From Actinoalloteichus caeruleus DSM 43889 (GTDB lineage Bacteria > Actinomycetota > Actinomycetes > Mycobacteriales > Pseudonocardiaceae): a stretch of 64,000 bases of DNA. Shown here piece after piece: positions 52,945 to 60,901 of this stretch (position 1 is the stretch's first letter; the number at the start of each line of letters is the position of its first letter). The stretch spans positions 1,984,001 through 2,048,000 of the forward strand of contig NZ_AUBJ02000001.1 in assembly GCF_000429185.2 (NCBI RefSeq). Reading direction: 5' to 3'. Below the pieces are notes generated by a model. It was not told the DNA's origin. It ran no database searches and saw nothing but the letters and a program-made list of their open reading frames with translations. The position numbers and the translations under genes are program-made.

Positions 52945-54096
52945 TCAGGCCTGGGCCGGGGAACCGGCCCGTGGCTGGCCGGTCGGAGCGGCGGAGGCGG
53001 CACCCGACGGCTCCTCCGCCAGCCGGGAGAGGAAGAAGGTCCGCACGTCGGCGGCGAGCAGTTCGGGCACCTCCACCGCGGCGAAGTGGCCGCCCCGCTC
53101 GAACTCCGACCAGTGCCTGATGTCGTACAGCCGCTCGGCGAGGGGGCGCACCGGGAGCGTGATGTCGTGCGCGAACACCGCCACTCCCACCGGCACCGGA
53201 CACCGCTCGGCGCGCCGAGGGGCCTCACGGTGCAGTCGCGCGGCGGACGCGGCGGTGGCGGTCAACCAGTACAGGGAGACGTTGGTGAGCATCCGGTCGT
53301 CGCTGATCCGCGAGTCCGGGTCCGTCCAGTGGGCGAAGCGCTCGGCGATCCACGCCAACTGCCCGACGGGTGAGTCGGTCAGCGCGTAGCCGATGGTCTG
53401 CGGGGTGAGGGCCTGGAGCGCCTGGTACGGCGGGCGGTTCGCCATCAACTGACGAATCCGGTCCAGCCGGACCTCGTCCGCCGGGGACAGCTCGACGTCC
53501 GCGTCCGGGACGGGTGGCGTGGGCAGGTAGTTGACGTGCACGCCGACGACCCGGTCGGGTGCGACGGCACCGAGCGCCGTGGAAATGCCCGAGCCGAAGT
53601 CGCCGCCCTGCGCGCCGTAGCGCTCATACCCGAGCCGACGCATCAGTTCGGCCCAGGCCCGCGCGATCCTGGGGATGTCCCAGCCGCGCTCGCGGGTGGG
53701 ACCGGAGAATCCGTAGCCCGGGATGGAGGGGATCACCAGGTGGAAGTCACGGGACAGCGGTCCGATGACGTCGAGGAACTCCAGGAACGAGCCAGGCCAG
53801 CCGTGGGTGAGGATCAGCGCGAGGGCGTCCGGCTTCGAGGATCGGACGTGGACGAAGTGGATGCGCTGGCCGTCGATCTCGGTGGTGAAGTGCGGTAGCT
53901 CGTTGAGGGCGGCCTCGTGCGCCCGCCAGTCGTAGCCCGTCCGCCAGTACTCGACCAGATCCCGGAGCCGGGTCAGCGGGAAGCCGTAGTCCCAGCCGGC
54001 GTCAGCGATCTCGTTGGGCCAGCGGGTGCGGGCGAGCCGGTCGGTCAGGTCGTCGAGGTCGGCATGGGGGACGTCGATGCGGAACGGCGTGATCAT
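52945..54096 (-). CDS. Epoxide hydrolase (EHN-domain alpha/beta hydrolase)
   Basis: A 383-residue epoxide hydrolase of the microsomal-like type. The N-terminal EHN domain (FRIDVPHADLDDLTDRLARTRWP, DYGFPLTRLRDLVEYW) precedes an alpha/beta hydrolase with oxyanion-hole HGWPGS, nucleophile Asp in GAQGGDFGSGIS, and late His in FERGGHFAAVEVP. It hydrolyses epoxides to diols. GGAGTGGAGAA precedes the ATG. The last 25 residues are an Ala/Gly/Pro tail. Stand-alone. Confidence 0.9.
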   Translation of the reverse strand: MITPFRIDVPHADLDDLTDRLARTRWPNEIADAGWDYGFPLTRLRDLVEYWRTGYDWRAHEAALNELPHFTTEIDGQRIHFVHVRSSKPDALALILTHGWPGSFLEFLDVIGPLSRDFHLVIPSIPGYGFSGPTRERGWDIPRIARAWAELMRRLGYERYGAQGGDFGSGISTALGAVAPDRVVGVHVNYLPTPPVPDADVELSPADEVRLDRIRQLMANRPPYQALQALTPQTIGYALTDSPVGQLAWIAERFAHWTDPDSRISDDRMLTNVSLYWLTATAASAARLHREAPRRAERCPVPVGVAVFAHDITLPVRPLAERLYDIRHWSEFERGGHFAAVEVPELLAADVRTFFLSRLAEEPSGAASAAPTGQPRAGSPAQA

Positions 54097-54556
54097 GTTC
54101 TCCACTCCGGTGAGGTTCGTTCGCCACCCAGGGATCGGGCCGTGCCCCAGCCCAGCCGGTCGGCTCACGGCCGGAGTGACGGTCGCGGGGAGAGCGGGCG
54201 GAGACCCGTTGGCTGGGTCGCGTGGTGCTTGAGCACGTCCGTGCGCCCGCCCGGGGACGCTTCCCGCTCCACCCATCCGCCCGGACGGGCTGGAACAGGA
54301 CCTCCCTCGGAGGGTGGCACCCTGGACGGCGAAACCCTAGAACCTCAAGCGAGGTGGAGATCAAGAGCCGACGTGTCGACTCCGTCGCCAGATGTGGGCG
54401 GCGATGTCACCCGGCCTGGGACACAAGCCGTGCGGGTACCCGGGAGTCCAACGCCCCGGCGATCACGTTCAGCTGGCGAAGGGGCCATCTCCCGCGTCAC
54501 GGCCTGTTCGGCACGGCGGGCGCACGGGGACACCCGCAGGCGCTCGGGCTACTCCA
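54097..54556. other. Intergenic with a small palindrome
   Basis: 460 bp without a supported gene. ACCTCAAGCGAGGT at 54342-54355 has 5-bp arms and a MerR-like half-site (ACCTCAAG); it lies 250 bp before the epoxide hydrolase start. Weak evidence of control. Confidence 0.4.
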
Positions 54557-54775
54557 CTAACCGACATCGCTCTTGACGACGATCTTCTCGGGTTTGCTCG
54601 TGTCGTCCCCGCCTGGTGGAGCTGTGGCGAAAGCCCGGAGACGGATGGTCACTCCGTCGGAGAAGCGCACGGCGAAGCCGGTAGTCGAGGGAACCTGGTA
54701 CTCCTCGATGCTGGCTATGCCGGGGTGAGCCGCGAACTGTTCGCGGAGCAACTCACGAAAACGATCGAGTCTCAC
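54557..54775 (-). CDS. Small protein B of a paralogous pair, unknown function
   Basis: A 72-residue protein starting with GTG after GGGAGGCGCT. Pattern: (V/M)RLDRFRELLREQF, HPGIASIEEYQVP, TGFAVRFSDGVTIRLRAF. It aligns with its upstream neighbour over most of its length (start K/RL..F..LL, then HP.(I/V), then F.V.F..G), so the two are paralogues. Stop-start overlap GTGA couples them. No family recognised. Adjacent to the trailer end of CRISPR array 1. Confidence 0.72.
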   Translation of the reverse strand: MRLDRFRELLREQFAAHPGIASIEEYQVPSTTGFAVRFSDGVTIRLRAFATAPPGGDDTSKPEKIVVKSDVG

Positions 54776-54999
54776 AGCGCCTCCCGGGGGACCTCGGGCG
54801 AGTCAGCAGCCATACGCGGGATTCCCGGCCCGGACACGTCGTCAACGTAGAGATAGGCGGCCGCGCCGCTCGCGAAGTCGACCCTGAACCGCGTTCGGTG
54901 CTGCGGACGGTCCTCTCCGTAGCAGTGCACGTTGGTGACCTCGGGGTGGTCGGTCGTGATCAGGCCCGCCAACAGCTGATCGAACGCCCGCAACTTCAC
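54772..54999 (-). CDS. Small protein A of a paralogous pair, unknown function
   Basis: A 75-residue protein. GTG at 54999 is chosen because AGGAAGGA stands upstream; an open frame extends to 55068. It reads VKLRAFDQLLAGLI, HPEVTNVHCYGED, RTRFRVDFASGAAAYLYVDDV: helix then antiparallel strands. Paralogous and coupled to the next gene. About 180 bp separate it from the degenerate last repeat of CRISPR array 1. Function unknown. Confidence 0.7.
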   Translation of the reverse strand: MKLRAFDQLLAGLITTDHPEVTNVHCYGEDRPQHRTRFRVDFASGAAAYLYVDDVSGPGIPRMAADSPEVPREAL

Positions 55000-55177
55000 G
55001 TGGCATCCTTCCTTCCCAGGACAGCTCGGCCTCAGCTGCTCCTGAGGACCAAAGGCGTACCCAGCCATCGGCAGACCCGGGCGGGCTCCCTACCGCAGCT
55101 CCCCGGGCGCCTCCGGGTAGCCAATCGACTACCGATGGTAGCGAACGCGGTCTCGCGGCGACTGGTGCGTCCCAGTG

Positions 55178-55877
55178 CGCACAACCCGGATGCGCGGGGA
55201 CGACATCATCGGCCTGGCCTCCGCCGGGCCGGCTGCGGGAACAGCCCCGCGTGCGCGGGGACGACTGCCGGCCTTAATCACTTCTGACGTCGTAACGAGG
55301 AACAGCCCCGCGTGCGCGGGGACGACACGGCCGTTCCCATCGACGAGGCGGTGCCCGTGGGAACAGCCCCGCGTGCGCGGGGACGACGTTCACGCCGACC
55401 GCTCGCCCGATCGCCTGGATGGAACAGCCCCGCGTGCGCGGGGACGACCGAGTGCGGCTTGGGTGAGTCCGGCGCCCTCCCGGAACAGCCCCGCGTGCGC
55501 GGGGACGACCCGGCGCTCAAGGTGGCCGATCCGGGCCAGCGCGGAACAGCCCCGCGTGCGCGGGGACGACGTCCTAGCCGCACTGTGCCGGGCTGGCCGG
55601 CCGGGAACAGCCCCGCGTGCGCGGGGACGACGCGGAGGCGGCGCTCCGGGCCTATGACCTGGCTGGGAACAGCCCCGCGTGCGCGGGGACGACCGCCGCT
55701 ACCGGCGGACGGACGAAGAACAGGTAGGAACAGCCCCGCGTGCGCGGGGACGACTTTGCCCTGGCCCGGCCTGCCGCCGACCAGCCAGGGAACAGCCCCG
55801 CGTGCGCGGGGACGACCCCAGCTCAATCGGTTCGTTCCGGCCCGCGTCCGGAACAGCCCCGCGTGCGCGGGGACGAC
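55178..55877 (-). CRISPR. CRISPR array 1, type I-E repeats, 11 full repeats plus one degenerate
   Basis: Eleven identical 28-nt repeats (plus-strand starts 55238, 55299, 55360, 55421, 55482, 55543, 55604, 55666, 55727, 55789, 55850) with 33-34-nt spacers. In the crRNA sense (minus strand) the repeat begins GTCGTCCCCGCG and ends GGGGCTGTTCC, the I-E form. A degenerate copy at 55178-55205 keeps only the GCGCGGGGACGAC end on the plus strand; it marks the trailer. Transcription therefore runs right to left, with the leader beyond 55877. No cas gene lies in the window. Confidence 0.97.
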
Positions 55878-56227
55878 ACTTCCTGACCTGCGGCGTTACG
55901 AGCAACAGGGCCGGTTTTCATTCACTTCTTCCAGCCTCCGCTCCACGCCGCTCCGTCTCCTCCTCAGTATGAGCCTCCCGCCGAGTCGCACGGGCACCGG
56001 GATCGTCCAGCCAGGAAGCAGTCGGCAGAGCCGGCTTGTCCTGCTAGCGAACCTACCCCTGCGCCCACGACCCCAGGTCCTGACCGACCCATGCCCCAGC
56101 CACCGCGAGGCGCGCGTCCCTCGGGCGCGAACCTCAGGCAACAACTCGCAGGGGGCGAATTCAGGACATTTTCTGCCCTGAATTGCCCGTGACCGCGATC
56201 TGACGGGCGGCGAAGCGGAGCTACCAG
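55878..56227 (-). promoter_or_regulatory. Leader of CRISPR array 1 and intergenic DNA
   Basis: On the minus strand the 16 nt before the first repeat read CCGCAGGTCAGGAAGT; the GGTCAGGAAGT core is identical before array 3 (59863-59873) and nearly so before array 2. Further out, AGTGAATGAAAACC matches the array 3 leader loosely. No gene is supported here. The leader length is unknown. Confidence 0.6.
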
Positions 56228-56250
56228 CTCAGGTCGCACAGCGACCTGAG
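56228..56250 (-). terminator. Terminator of the winged-helix operon
   Basis: CTCAGGTCGC (56228-56237) pairs perfectly with GCGACCTGAG (56241-56250) around a 3-nt loop, directly after the stop codon of the winged-helix gene at 56252. Confidence 0.7.
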
Positions 56251-56251
56251 G

Positions 56252-56617
56252 CTAGGGAGCCGACGACGCACCAGCCAGCTCAGCAAGGAAGGCTTCGACG
56301 GCCGGTAGCAGATCCAGCGCCACCATCCGACCGGCAGGCGTCATTCGCAGCACCCGATTCCCCGGCTCGCCCGACCAGACCACATACCCCACGGCGACCA
56401 GGTCGGCAGTCTTCTCACTGAGGTCGGCCAGCCCCACCCCAGTGGCCTCCGCCAACTCGACAATCCTGAAAGGCCGACACTCCACCAGTTCCAGCACCGC
56501 GAGCTCCGCCCATGTCAGCCCGAACCGATTGCGAACCCGGAACAGCAGGGAATGCCGGGGCGTGCCGCGTACTTTCCGCAGCCCGACGGTCACTGGGAAC
56601 GCGGAACAACGGCTCAT
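56252..56617 (-). CDS. Winged-helix (MarR-like) regulator
   Basis: A 121-residue protein. HSLLFRVRNRFGLTWAELAVLELVE, FRIVELAEATGVGLADLSEKTADLVAVGYV and RVLRMTPAGRMVALDLLPAVEAFLAEL fit a winged-helix DNA-binding fold of the MarR type. ATG at 56617 overlaps the previous gene's stop (ATGA). It is followed at once by a hairpin terminator. Target unknown; it sits beside the CRISPR leader, which may be coincidental. Confidence 0.75.
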   Translation of the reverse strand: MSRCSAFPVTVGLRKVRGTPRHSLLFRVRNRFGLTWAELAVLELVECRPFRIVELAEATGVGLADLSEKTADLVAVGYVVWSGEPGNRVLRMTPAGRMVALDLLPAVEAFLAELAGASSAP

Positions 56618-57063
56618 CGGGCACCCACCCGGCCTTCGAGCCGAGACGCGGCAGTGCGCAGAGCCCGGGCCATCGTCGTCGCGGCCTCGGGTTCCAGCAG
56701 CAGGGCCACCGGATGGGCGGTGTCCAGGGTGTCCAGGGCGATCAGTCCGGTCGGCCGCCGAGCGGGGTGGGTCAGGGTGGCACCGGGGGTGACGGTGAGC
56801 TGGGAGACGAGGTCCTCGTTCGCGCACAGCGTGGTGACGGTGCCCGAACGTGGGGTGGTGAGCAGTGACGCGAGCAGCCGGGCATGGGAGGACGCGAGTC
56901 CAACCGTGCTCTGCACCAAGGTGAGGGCTACCAGGTTCGCGGGATCAACCGAGACGATGCAGGAAGCGGTTTGACTGTGTGCGTTGCGGACGATGTGAGC
57001 GGTGACGAGCACCCGCCACTCGGCGTGGTTCACGGGGTAGGAACAGGCACGATGAACACTCAT
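56614..57063 (-). CDS. Hypothetical protein coupled to the winged-helix gene
   Basis: A 149-residue protein, ATG at 57063 after GGGAGAATCATC. Hydrophobic alpha/beta content (SQTASCIVSVDPANLVALTLVQSTVGL, LLASLLTTPRSGTVTTL) without membrane helices or known motifs. It shares a loose pattern with the next protein upstream (57225-57656): a Cys-containing strand, an STxxGL turn and a helix ending in LL.../RCL. Function unknown. Confidence 0.65.
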   Translation of the reverse strand: MSVHRACSYPVNHAEWRVLVTAHIVRNAHSQTASCIVSVDPANLVALTLVQSTVGLASSHARLLASLLTTPRSGTVTTLCANEDLVSQLTVTPGATLTHPARRPTGLIALDTLDTAHPVALLLEPEAATTMARALRTAASRLEGRVGAR

Positions 57064-57224
57064 GATGATTCTCCCAATACGGGCTGAGGCAGCAACGAAC
57101 GGTGGAATTCCCGGGTGATCGCCAGGTACGCCGAGGCTGTGCGCAGCGAGGCTGTGCGCGGCGAGCAGGAGGCGATGAGCGACGCCGGGTGGCGGCTGCG
57201 GGACTGGGCGAGGAAGGGCGCGCG

Positions 57225-57656
57225 TCAGCGCGGCGGGTGGCCCAGCGGCCGGAGTAAGCCTCGGCCCGCGTCGAGGAGTTCGGCTAGCTGGAACGTTGCG
57301 AGCTGGTCGAAGTGGGTGATCCAGCTCGCGACTCCAGGATGGGTGGAACGCAGCTGCCAATCGGTACCGACTGGACGGGGACGGACCAGGAGGGAGCACT
57401 TCGACGCGGCAGGGTGCGCCACCGCCAGAACTACCGGAGCTGGGCTCCCGTTCAGACATCGGACCAGCTCCCGCACTTGATCAGGCGTGAGCCCGACGGT
57501 GCCCGCATGGGTGGAGCCCAGCCGGATGATCAGGAGTGCGCGGCCGGATGCGAGTTCGAGCTGACAGGTGGACGGGGCGTCCCGTTCGATGTCCCAGCCA
57601 CGAACGCGGTGGTACCAGCGGAACCGCTCTGGGCCAGGGGACAGGTCGACAGTCAC
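57225..57656 (-). CDS. Hypothetical protein
   Basis: A 143-residue protein. GTG at 57656 (GGTGAGGACC upstream) is preferred over the GTG at 57686. Contents: TCQLELASGRALLIIRLGSTHAGTVGLTPDQVRELVRCL, SKCSLLVRPRPV and a C-terminal HFDQLATFQLAELLDAGRGLL helix. Possibly paralogous to the 149-residue protein. No family recognised. First gene of a minus-strand run divergent from the XRE gene. Confidence 0.65.
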   Translation of the reverse strand: MTVDLSPGPERFRWYHRVRGWDIERDAPSTCQLELASGRALLIIRLGSTHAGTVGLTPDQVRELVRCLNGSPAPVVLAVAHPAASKCSLLVRPRPVGTDWQLRSTHPGVASWITHFDQLATFQLAELLDAGRGLLRPLGHPPR

Positions 57657-58172
57657 TAGGTCCTCACCGTTGTGGGTGAGTGGCACTGGACGGGGGGATG
57701 CGGGTGAGCATGCGTGTTTTCGCCCTTCTCATCTGGTTCAACTTGTTTGCGAAAAGCTGGGAGCTCAACGGAGCCCTCTGAATCGGTATGACCAACCGCC
57801 TCATGCCCTTCGGACAGCACGGCATGAACCAGAGCTACGTGCGATGAGGGAAAGGCCGAGGGCAGGAGAAGCACGGCCTGCGGTTTGAGCCGTGGGTAGC
57901 TGACGCACTGCCCCTCATTGAGCGCAGCCAAAACGTGTTCGGCCTCGTTGATTCGCTCCTACGCGACCGGCCGACGCACCTCCTCCTCCGCGCGGTAGCG
58001 GCTCAGCTGCAGGGGCCGTGCTCACCTCAGCTGCGCCTTCCGGTACAGCAGAGCTTCCCGCAACGAGCTTTACTAAATTCCATGTGCTTGAATAAACTCT
58101 CCTGGTTGGACTCGCACAAGACCCCAACTGGGTGGAAGAACTAGGTGCACTGCGGAGTTCTAAGGTCGAGGT
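57657..58172. other. Divergent intergenic region of lower GC
   Basis: 516 bp without a supported gene; noticeably more A+T-rich than the rest of the window. Near the right end TAAGGT (58161-58166) lies 7 nt before the XRE ATG, suggesting a leaderless start, and TAAACT lies near 58094. Confidence 0.5.
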
Positions 58173-59045
58173 ATGGCGAGCAAGGCACAGGCCCGCGCAC
58201 TCGGAGCGGAGCTCCGTGAGTGCCGTAAGCAGGCACGCGTGACCATGGCGGAGGTCGCGCGGCTGATCGGATGCAGTACCGCGACCATGTCGCTCACCGA
58301 GACGGGCAAGCGCCTGCCTCCAGTCGAGGACGTCGCGGCGATTCTCGCCGTCCTCAGCGTTACTGGGGCAAAGCGCGAACGCCTGGTCCGGATGGCCCGG
58401 GAAGCTGCCGTCGAGCCGCGTTGGCTTGGCGTCGGCATTCCAGGACTCGCGCCGCAAGTGACGGGCATGGCGGAGCTGGAACGCACATCCGTTCGGATCA
58501 CGGCAGTCGCGCCAAACCTGGTGCCGGGACTTCTCCAGACAGCGAACTACGCTAGAGCCGTCTTCGCCGGCTCAGACGTCAACCCATCAGAGATTGAAGC
58601 TCGAACGACCTTCCGTATGGGACGGCAACGCGCACTCGACGAGGTCACATATGTAGCACTCGTCGACGAGTCAGTTCTCCGCCGCCCGGTCGGCGGAGCA
58701 CGTGTCATCCGTGACCAGCTGGAGCACCTGGTGGAAATGGCCGGACGACCCAACATCACCATCCAGGTCCTGCCCATGTCGCTTGGATGGCACGACGCCC
58801 TGGAAGGCCCGTTCGTCATCCTGGAAGGCGAGAAGACAGCACCAGTGGTTCACCTGGAGCACAAACGAAGCGGGCTGTTCCTTGACGAGGATGACGCGGA
58901 CGAGGTGCAGACGTACATGAGGTCAGCGGCTAACCTCCAGCAAAGGGCGCTCACCGCTCGACAGTCTGTGGAGCTGATCGCCGCAGTGCATGACGACTGG
59001 AGTACCAATGCAGGCGCAGCAGCAACCGAGGTGGCGAACGTCTAG
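58173..59045 (+). CDS. XRE-family regulator with DUF5753 domain
   Basis: A 290-residue protein. N-terminal XRE helix-turn-helix (LGAELRECRKQARVTMAEVARLIGCSTATMSLTETGKR, residues 10-47) and a C-terminal DUF5753 domain (VRITAVAPNLVPGLLQTANYARAV, GRPNITIQVLPMSLGWHDALEGPFVIL). Such regulators pair with DUF397 proteins, as in the Scr1/Scr2-type systems of Streptomyces, where the pair may work like a toxin-antitoxin or developmental switch. A DUF397 gene overlaps its 3' end. ATG at 58173 appears leaderless (TAAGGT at -12). Confidence 0.92.
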   Translation: MASKAQARALGAELRECRKQARVTMAEVARLIGCSTATMSLTETGKRLPPVEDVAAILAVLSVTGAKRERLVRMAREAAVEPRWLGVGIPGLAPQVTGMAELERTSVRITAVAPNLVPGLLQTANYARAVFAGSDVNPSEIEARTTFRMGRQRALDEVTYVALVDESVLRRPVGGARVIRDQLEHLVEMAGRPNITIQVLPMSLGWHDALEGPFVILEGEKTAPVVHLEHKRSGLFLDEDDADEVQTYMRSAANLQQRALTARQSVELIAAVHDDWSTNAGAAATEVANV

Positions 59046-59199
59046 TCACAGTGGCTCTCAGTCTGACTGCGTCGAGGTCGCCTGTGAGCCTGACGTGGTC
59101 TCGATCCGGGACACCAAGAACAGGGACGGGGGAACCTTGGTGGTCGACCGGGCTGCCTTCGGCGCGTTCGTCAAGGCGGTCAAGACCGAGCGCCTCTGA
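59008..59199 (+). CDS. DUF397 protein, copy 1
   Basis: A 63-residue DUF397 protein: WRTSSHSGSQSDCVEVACEPDVVSIRDTKNRDGGTLVVDRAAFGAF. ATG at 59008 has GGAG 7 nt upstream; it overlaps the XRE gene by 38 bp. Scr2-like partner of the XRE protein. Its stop is 111 bp from CRISPR array 2. Confidence 0.92.
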   Translation: MQAQQQPRWRTSSHSGSQSDCVEVACEPDVVSIRDTKNRDGGTLVVDRAAFGAFVKAVKTERL

Positions 59200-59310
59200 T
59201 GCCTATGCCTTGGGAGCTAGGCACCCGGGCGGGTAGGTAGAGACCTGGGACGCGTGGAAGGGCGAATGCAAACCTGCGGGTAGTGCTATGAATGCGCTGG
59301 TTAGGAAGGG

Positions 59311-59398
59311 GTCCTCCCCGCGCACGCGGGGCTGTTCCGGTCTCCGCACGCCTTCCGGTTGCGGACGCCTGTCCTCCCCGCGCACGCGGGGCTGTTCC
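59311..59398 (+). CRISPR. CRISPR array 2, two repeats and one spacer
   Basis: Identical 28-nt repeats at 59311-59338 and 59371-59398, beginning GTCCTCCCCGCG (C for G at position 4 relative to array 1) and ending GGGGCTGTTCC, with a 32-nt spacer. Orientation is opposite to array 1. Upstream, GCGCTGGTTAGGAAGG corresponds to the leader end of arrays 1 and 3. Confidence 0.9.
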
Positions 59399-59552
59399 CT
59401 CTGAGCCACCTGTTGGCCTCGACGTTCGTGGACGATCCGCTGACCACTGAGACGTTCATCGCGGCCGAAGACGCTGGCCTCCTCGCTCGATCCGGCGGAC
59501 ACAGCGGACATGATCAAGTCATACCTACGTCACCACCAGGAGAGATAGATCC
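59399..59552. other. Intergenic between array 2 and second DUF397 gene
   Basis: 154 bp, no gene seen; ends with the AGGAGAGATAG ribosome site of the DUF397 gene. Confidence 0.6.
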
Positions 59553-59747
59553 ATGCAGGTTGATGGCGAGTTTGGACGCTGGCGCAAGGCAAGCCGCAGC
59601 GGCCCCCAGGTCGAGTGCGTGGAAGTTGGCAGCAACGCGGATCACGTCGCGATCAGGGACACCAAGAACAGGGGTGGAGGAACCTTGGTAGTCGACCATC
59701 CGACCTTCGGCGCTTTCCTCACTGCTGTCAAGGACAAGCGCTTCTGA
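59553..59747 (+). CDS. DUF397 protein, copy 2
   Basis: A 64-residue DUF397 protein (WRKASRSGPQVECVEVGSNADHVAIRDTKNRGGGTLVVDHPTFGAF), clearly paralogous to copy 1. AGGAGAG precedes the ATG. No XRE gene belongs to it. Like copy 1 it is followed by about 125 bp and then a short CRISPR array, so gene plus leader plus array look duplicated together. Confidence 0.92.
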   Translation: MQVDGEFGRWRKASRSGPQVECVEVGSNADHVAIRDTKNRGGGTLVVDHPTFGAFLTAVKDKRF

Positions 59748-59873
59748 TGCGTTGCGGGCCAACCGGACCCACACGCGGCATGGGGAGGGCAGGTCGGGGC
59801 GAGAGTTGGGGGTGGTGCAGGCAAAGTGACAGAGAACGTGCGGGTAGGAGTGCAAACGCGCTGGTCAGGAAGT

Positions 59874-60083
59874 GTCGTCCCCGCGCACGCCGGGCTGTTC
59901 CCGTGTCAGCCGCCCGTCCCCGACCCGGTGCGGCGTCGTCCCCGCGCACGCGGGGCTGTTCCACCAGGGCGGATGACTAACCACCGGACGCCGTCCTCCC
60001 CGCGCGAGCGGGGCTGGTCCCGCCCCCACAGCACGCGAGGCGCCTCCAGGTAGGTCCTTCCTCCCTGCAAAGGGGGCTCGTCC
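59874..60083 (+). CRISPR. CRISPR array 3, four repeats, progressively degenerate
   Basis: Repeats at 59874-59901 (one mismatch to array 1), 59935-59962 (perfect match to array 1), 59993-60020 (three or four mismatches) and a badly decayed copy near 60054-60083. Spacers are 30-33 nt. The leader end GCGCTGGTCAGGAAGT sits directly before the first repeat. Decay increases away from the leader, as in an array that no longer acquires or is old. Confidence 0.92.
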
Positions 60084-60206
60084 TCACGCCTCCTGGGGCT
60101 GGGCGCGACTACTTGGCAGGGCGGCGAGCGTGGATCGAGCGATCGGGGTGCGCTGTCGGGCTACCCGGCACCGGGTAAGCATGTCGGAGGACGCTGCTCG
60201 CCCGCC

Positions 60207-60836
60207 CTACACCTCGCCCAGGCCCCGCAGCGCCTCGCGGACCTGCCCTTCGGTCGGTTGGCTCGCGGGAAGCGGGGTGCGGGCGGCCTCGGCGCGCAGG
60301 CCGTCCAGGAGGTAGGCGACCTGCCGACGCCAGGCGTCCGGAGCGGCGTCGGCGGTGGCACGGGCCAGTAGCGCGTTGGCGGCGAAGGCGAACACCAGGT
60401 CGGCGTTGGTGAAGTCGGGGCGCAGGGCGCCGGCCTCGTGGGCCCGTCTGACGATCCGTCGCGCGGCCTCCATGCTGCGGCCGCACGCCGCCATCAGCCG
60501 TTCCGCGTCCGGGTAGCGGCCGCCGACCACGTCGGCGACGGCGGGGTCGGTGGCCTGGAGTTCGCAGAGCCTTTCGACGTAGTGCGCGAACCCCTGCCAG
60601 GCGTCGTCGTGGGACAGCGCCTGCTGGGCGACCTCGTCGAGGCGGCGGGCCGCCCCCTCGGCCACCACCGCGTCGATGAGTGCCTCGCGGGTGCCGAACA
60701 GGTTGTAGAGCGTGCCGTGGCTCACTCCCGCCCTGCGGGCGATCTCCTTCAGCGGCACCTGGAGGCCGCGCTCCTGGAAGAGCTCGGCGGCGGCCGCCCG
60801 CAGCTTCTCCGCGTTCCGTTGGGCGTCGGCCCGCAT
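60207..60836 (-). CDS. TetR-family regulator
   Basis: A 209-residue TetR protein. Helix-turn-helix: RAAAAELFQERGLQVPLKEIARRAGVSHGTLYNLFGTREALIDAVV (residues 12-58); the rest is the helical ligand domain. ATG at 60836 follows AGGAGG by 10 nt. Divergent from the SDR at 60988; two palindromes in the gap are its likely operators, so it probably represses both itself and the SDR. Confidence 0.92.
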   Translation of the reverse strand: MRADAQRNAEKLRAAAAELFQERGLQVPLKEIARRAGVSHGTLYNLFGTREALIDAVVAEGAARRLDEVAQQALSHDDAWQGFAHYVERLCELQATDPAVADVVGGRYPDAERLMAACGRSMEAARRIVRRAHEAGALRPDFTNADLVFAFAANALLARATADAAPDAWRRQVAYLLDGLRAEAARTPLPASQPTEGQVREALRGLGEV

Positions 60837-60901
60837 CTGGTGGTTCCTCCTGGTCCTGCCCTCGACGGTCCCGCCGCGTCCGGCGGCCCACCGTGCCGAA
60901 C

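Noticed and set aside
55278-55826. Open frames of 180-290 residues running through CRISPR array 1
   Set aside because: Their sequence is the repeat translated over and over (GTAPRARGR or VPAHAGLF units); the array explains them fully.
52311-60206. A complete integrative element with attachment sites
   Set aside because: Iteron-like repeats and accessory genes are suggestive, but no integrase, replication or transfer gene and no flanking att repeats or tRNA were found.
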